From the NCBI GenBank assembly GCA_031288765.1, contig JAITQV010000558.1, positions 1 to 7,023 of the forward strand: 7,023 nucleotides of DNA. Reading direction: 5' to 3'. The notes beneath the pieces were generated by a model. That model had not been told where the DNA came from. It did no database searches and was given only the letters and a program-made list of their open reading frames with translations. This document shows positions 4,626 to 7,023 of this stretch, in pieces; within the stretch, counting starts at the first letter, position 1, and each line of letters begins with the position of its first letter. The position numbers and the translations under genes are program-made. The DNA comes from Planctomycetaceae bacterium (GTDB taxonomy: Bacteria > Planctomycetota > Planctomycetia > Pirellulales > Thermoguttaceae).

Positions 4626-6626
4626 TTATTTATCTTCCGCTTTCAGTCTTATCAATGCTTTGTCTGCCGGCGAAAATCCTTTTGCCCGTTTATAGATTGA
4701 GATTGCATGATTGGTATCGCGCGGCAAACCGCCGAGTCCTAATTCGTAACAACGCCCGACATGGTACAACGACGGAATATCTCCTTGTTGCGCCCCCAAC
4801 TGAAAATATTGTATCGCTTTCTGATAATTCGGTTTAACTCCCTTGCCGTAAAAATAAATTTCACCTAAATACCGTTGGGCTTCGAGATTTCCTTCTTCCG
4901 CCAATCGGGTATATCGTTCCAACTCTTCGTTTGAAATTGCCGGTTTATTCACTGTTGGCGGTTCGGATTTCGAATGTTTTATGTCATTCTCCTGTTTTTC
5001 CGTAACCGTGAGATTATTGTTTTGTGTTGTTGTGCTGTTTGAAGAATTCGAACTCGCCGTAAACTTCCAGAAAATAATCCCGCAACAAAACACAATAATC
5101 GCCAGAAAAACGGCAATTAAACCTGTACGTGAAGTAATCAATTTGTACGGAATAAGCATAATCCCCGAAGAACTTTTCGGATTTTTGGCATAAGGAAATG
5201 TCAGATTCTGCTGTTTGAAAGTATCTTGCGGATCAAGAATTGTTTCTTTTTCCGTGAAGTGCCAAATTTCTGTTTCCGATGTTTGCTCTGTCGCGTTCAA
5301 TCCCAACGATTCGCTCAATTCCTTCACAAAGTCGTAACAACTAGAGAACCGGTCTTCCGGGTTTTTCGATAACACCTTACGCAAGACGGTTTGAGTTTGT
5401 TCCGGCAGGGATTCTTCGAGAACCGGTTCCATGCGAAGAATATTTTCACAACATTCCGTATCATTTTCTCCGTGAAACGGTAATGCCCCTGTTATAAGTT
5501 GGCAGGCTAAGACGCCGAGAGCAAACTGATCCGAATGAGGAGTATAATTTTTGTGAGCCCAAATTTCCGGTGCTTTCCAGAATGCGGTTGTGGCGGCAGC
5601 AGGTGTAACACCGAGACGCAACAGTTCTTTGTGAACCGTTTCCGTAAACCCAAAATCAGTAACAACAACACCGCAACGTTTGCCGATTAGAATATTTTGC
5701 GGTTTCAACATTCGGTGCACAATTTTTTTTCGGTGTGCGAAATCGAGAGCGCGGCTCACCGGAACTAACAATTGAACGGCAACCGTAAGCGGAAAATCCT
5801 GATACAATTGACAATACCGTTCATAATATTTGTTCAACGGCAACGCATCCAAAAAAGCCGACACAAAAAAACTTCCCAGAATTTCGTCTTGAGCCAGCCG
5901 GAAAACCGGACAAATTCCCGAATATTTTAATTTCAAAACACGGCGGAATGAATCGAAAACACGGTCGAGAGTTCCGTCATCTTTTTGAATGAGCGGCGGA
6001 ATCAATTTTAAAACGACAAGATTACCGGTCGAATTTTCTTCTGCCAACCATGTTTCGCCGCATTGTCCGTTTCCGAGAACACGTTGAAGTGTGTAATCAT
6101 TACCTATTCGTGTTCCCGGGTCGAGTCGGTTATTACGTCGCGAAACTTGCAACGGTCCTGTTGAACGGAAAATCCGAGACGGCGAGTCGGCATCTATGAA
6201 AAACGTCGAAGTTGAAGGAGCGGCATTTTTGTAGGGATTATTGGGGGAGGTTGGGGCGAACGGGAGGTTGGGTGATTTGGGGGCGGTTTCGTTATCACGC
6301 CGGCGGGATTCGGGAGATGCGGGCAAAGAAGTTTCGGGAAGAGATTGAAGTGAAAATCGCCTGCTTTTGGAGACGGCGGCGGACGAAAAACGGGGCGGCA
6401 AAATCTGAGATGCTGTTTGAGAAGGAGAAAGAGGTTGAGAAGCGGCGGTTTGAGAGGAATTTGGAAAACGTTCCGTTGCGTTGTGTTCGGGAGCAGAAGA
6501 AAAAATATTTAAACGCAATGATTTTAATTCAAAAAGTCGTTGCTCAAAAGTTCGCCAGTCAATCCGGTTTGAATGGTAATCATCCAAAAGTTGCTGAAAT
6601 TTTTCTTTGATTTCTTGTGAATCCAT
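4626..6626 (-). CDS. Membrane-anchored Hanks-type Ser/Thr kinase homologue with Sel1 repeats; probable pseudokinase
   Basis: The product is 666 aa. Residues 1-40 form a short charged, probably helical start. Residues 45-170 are a Ser/Pro-rich linker. A kinase domain spans about 178-435: glycine loop GNGQCG (185-190), VLKL with Lys207, the catalytic loop as HRMLKPQN (304-311), DFG (324-326), APE (352-354), the SDQFALG segment (Asp366) and PEDRF (Arg426). One membrane helix (about 503-519) and a Ser/Thr/Asn-rich linker follow, then two Sel1-type repeats (about 575-648), LAEEGNLEAQRYLGEIYFYG and GAQQGDIPSLYHVGRCYELG. The catalytic Asp of HRD is Met306 (codon ATG), and by eye the helix-C Glu aligns with Ser226, while Lys207 and DFG Asp324 remain. 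It may therefore bind nucleotide without ordinary phosphotransfer, acting as a sensor or scaffold with its Sel1 part on the far side of the membrane. Planctomycetes carry many such kinases. The start at 6626 has only a weak GGAA upstream. Confidence 0.88.
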   Translation of the reverse strand: MDSQEIKEKFQQLLDDYHSNRIDWRTFEQRLFELKSLRLNIFSSAPEHNATERFPNSSQTAASQPLSPSQTASQILPPRFSSAAVSKSRRFSLQSLPETSLPASPESRRRDNETAPKSPNLPFAPTSPNNPYKNAAPSTSTFFIDADSPSRIFRSTGPLQVSRRNNRLDPGTRIGNDYTLQRVLGNGQCGETWLAEENSTGNLVVLKLIPPLIQKDDGTLDRVFDSFRRVLKLKYSGICPVFRLAQDEILGSFFVSAFLDALPLNKYYERYCQLYQDFPLTVAVQLLVPVSRALDFAHRKKIVHRMLKPQNILIGKRCGVVVTDFGFTETVHKELLRLGVTPAAATTAFWKAPEIWAHKNYTPHSDQFALGVLACQLITGALPFHGENDTECCENILRMEPVLEESLPEQTQTVLRKVLSKNPEDRFSSCYDFVKELSESLGLNATEQTSETEIWHFTEKETILDPQDTFKQQNLTFPYAKNPKSSSGIMLIPYKLITSRTGLIAVFLAIIVFCCGIIFWKFTASSNSSNSTTTQNNNLTVTEKQENDIKHSKSEPPTVNKPAISNEELERYTRLAEEGNLEAQRYLGEIYFYGKGVKPNYQKAIQYFQLGAQQGDIPSLYHVGRCYELGLGGLPRDTNHAISIYKRAKGFSPADKALIRLKAEDK

Positions 6627-6641
6627 GATGTTTCCGGCGTG

Positions 6642-6733
6642 GTATTAGCTCCGCAGGTGAATTATGTCTAACCGTAGGTGAAGCGGCACGCAATCCAGGT
6701 AATACATAATCACATTTTTTGCAGGGCTAATAC
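6642..6733. repeat. 92-bp nested palindrome in the kinase-like gene's leader
   Basis: The outer arms GTATTAGCTCCGCA (6642-6655) and TGCAGGGCTAATAC (6720-6733) are inverted copies, 12 of 14 identical; in minus-strand RNA 13 of 14 pair, one as G-U. Directly inside, GTGAATTATGT (6657-6667) pairs with ACATAATCAC (6704-6713) with one bulged base. The centre contains ACCGTAGGTGAAGCGGCACG, and CCG(C/T)AGGTGAA occurs twice (6651 and 6672). This looks like a REP/MITE-like short palindromic repeat and starts 15 nt before the ATG at 6626, so the transcript leader would be strongly folded. Confidence 0.75.
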
Positions 6734-6812
6734 AAAAAGGCTTCGAGTCAGTAAAGGAAGTCCGACCAAATTTAAAATTGTCCTTGAAATATTACTGACC
6801 TTTTAAAGAGAT

Positions 6813-6855
6813 CTATAATATAATTATAGTCTAACTGCTCACAAAGAAAAGTCAA
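6813..6855 (-). promoter_or_regulatory. Weak promoter candidate for the kinase-like gene
   Basis: The palindrome CTATAAT-ATA-ATTATAG (6813-6829) gives a TATAAT on each strand. On the minus strand TTGACT (6855-6850) lies upstream, but its 21-bp distance to TATAAT is too long. TTGTGA with TATATT at 16 bp is an alternative pairing. Transcription from here would give a leader of roughly 190 nt containing the nested palindrome. Confidence 0.25.
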
Positions 6856-6862
6856 TCGTCCC

Positions 6863-6891
6863 AAAAACACAACATTATATTCCGTGTTGTG
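6863..6891 (-). terminator. Possible intrinsic terminator of an upstream gene
   Basis: On the minus strand CACAACA (6891-6885) and TGTTGTG (6874-6868) form a perfect 7-bp stem with a 10-nt loop, followed at once by TTTTT (6867-6863). The stem is short and only moderately stable. It would end a minus-strand transcript entering from beyond position 7023. Confidence 0.3.
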
Positions 6892-6945
6892 GGGAAAATA
6901 GAAAAAATTGATAATATTTCGTATCTATTCGGCGGAATAATTTTA

Positions 6946-6985
6946 ACGCGGAAAAGTGTGGAAAATTCGCGAAAGACGCGGCAGG
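6946..6985. repeat. Degenerate 10-bp tandem repeat
   Basis: Four consecutive decamers, ACGCGGAAAA, GTGTGGAAAA, TTCGCGAAAG and ACGCGGCAGG, keep a purine-rich second half with a C/T-G core. The pattern resembles the 9-10 bp rhythm in the ends of the element at 4400-4622 and may be a decayed end of a related repeat. Confidence 0.45.
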
Positions 6986-7023
6986 ATACGGGACATTTAA
7001 TTTTTTTATCCTTTTGTATTTTT

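Larger units (their letters stand above)
6734..7023. other. Gene-free upstream region
   Basis: I see no convincing gene here on either strand. The longest suggestive minus-strand frame is a 17-codon ORF starting at 6996 with AAGGA well upstream, too short to support. The stretch is AT-rich and holds the weak promoter candidate, the hairpin and the decamer repeat listed separately. It probably carries the end of, or spacer to, an upstream gene beyond the window. Confidence 0.5.

Noticed and set aside
6212..6610. Plus-strand 132-codon frame
   Set aside because: It is antisense to the Ser/Pro-rich linker of the kinase-like gene; its Arg/Gly/Lys-rich composition is what a reversed low-complexity region gives.
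1..7023. CRISPR array, tRNA, rRNA or riboswitch
   Set aside because: No regular repeat-spacer pattern, cloverleaf or recognised aptamer core was seen on either strand by eye.

Overview
The window reads as a moderately AT-rich piece of a planctomycete-like genome (Planctomycetota). This rests on recalled family resemblance, not a search: two prepilin-type proteins with GspG-like motifs, a membrane-anchored Hanks-type kinase homologue with Sel1 repeats, and a WecA/MraY-type transferase ending in the form GDKNHFSHRL. Shine-Dalgarno sequences are also poor throughout. All five full-size genes lie on the minus strand, so transcription runs from high to low coordinates.

In transcription order: 7023-6627 is a gene-free leader with a possible terminator, a weak promoter candidate, a decamer tandem repeat and a 92-bp nested palindrome. 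6626-4626 is a 666-aa kinase-like protein with one membrane span and C-terminal Sel1 repeats. Its HRD motif reads HRM, which makes it a probable pseudokinase. 4622-4400 is a 223-bp MITE-like element with 47-49-bp terminal inverted repeats. 4352-4287 is a tiny lipoprotein-signal-like ORF. 4254-3595 is a uracil-DNA-glycosylase-superfamily protein. 3592 to about 3421 is a second, degraded copy of the same element in opposite orientation. 3370-2267 is a polyprenyl-phosphate sugar-1-phosphate transferase homologue with two conserved Asp residues changed to Asn. 2246-2148 is a run of three hairpins. 2094-2064 is a heptamer tandem repeat placed against the start of the next gene. 2059-1427 and 1455-19 are two overlapping prepilin genes.

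Only the two prepilin genes clearly form a unit: they overlap by 29 bp and share a GW(K/R)G-x-YL motif, so they probably feed one type II secretion/type IV pilus-like assembly. The other genes are separated by repeats and have no obvious shared pathway. The most notable points are the two element copies, which start 2 and 3 nt after the stop codons of the glycosylase-like and kinase-like genes and bracket the glycosylase-like gene in inverted orientation, and the active-site substitutions in two neighbouring signalling or envelope proteins. I see no transposase, CRISPR array, tRNA or rRNA. I cannot show a complete new system here.
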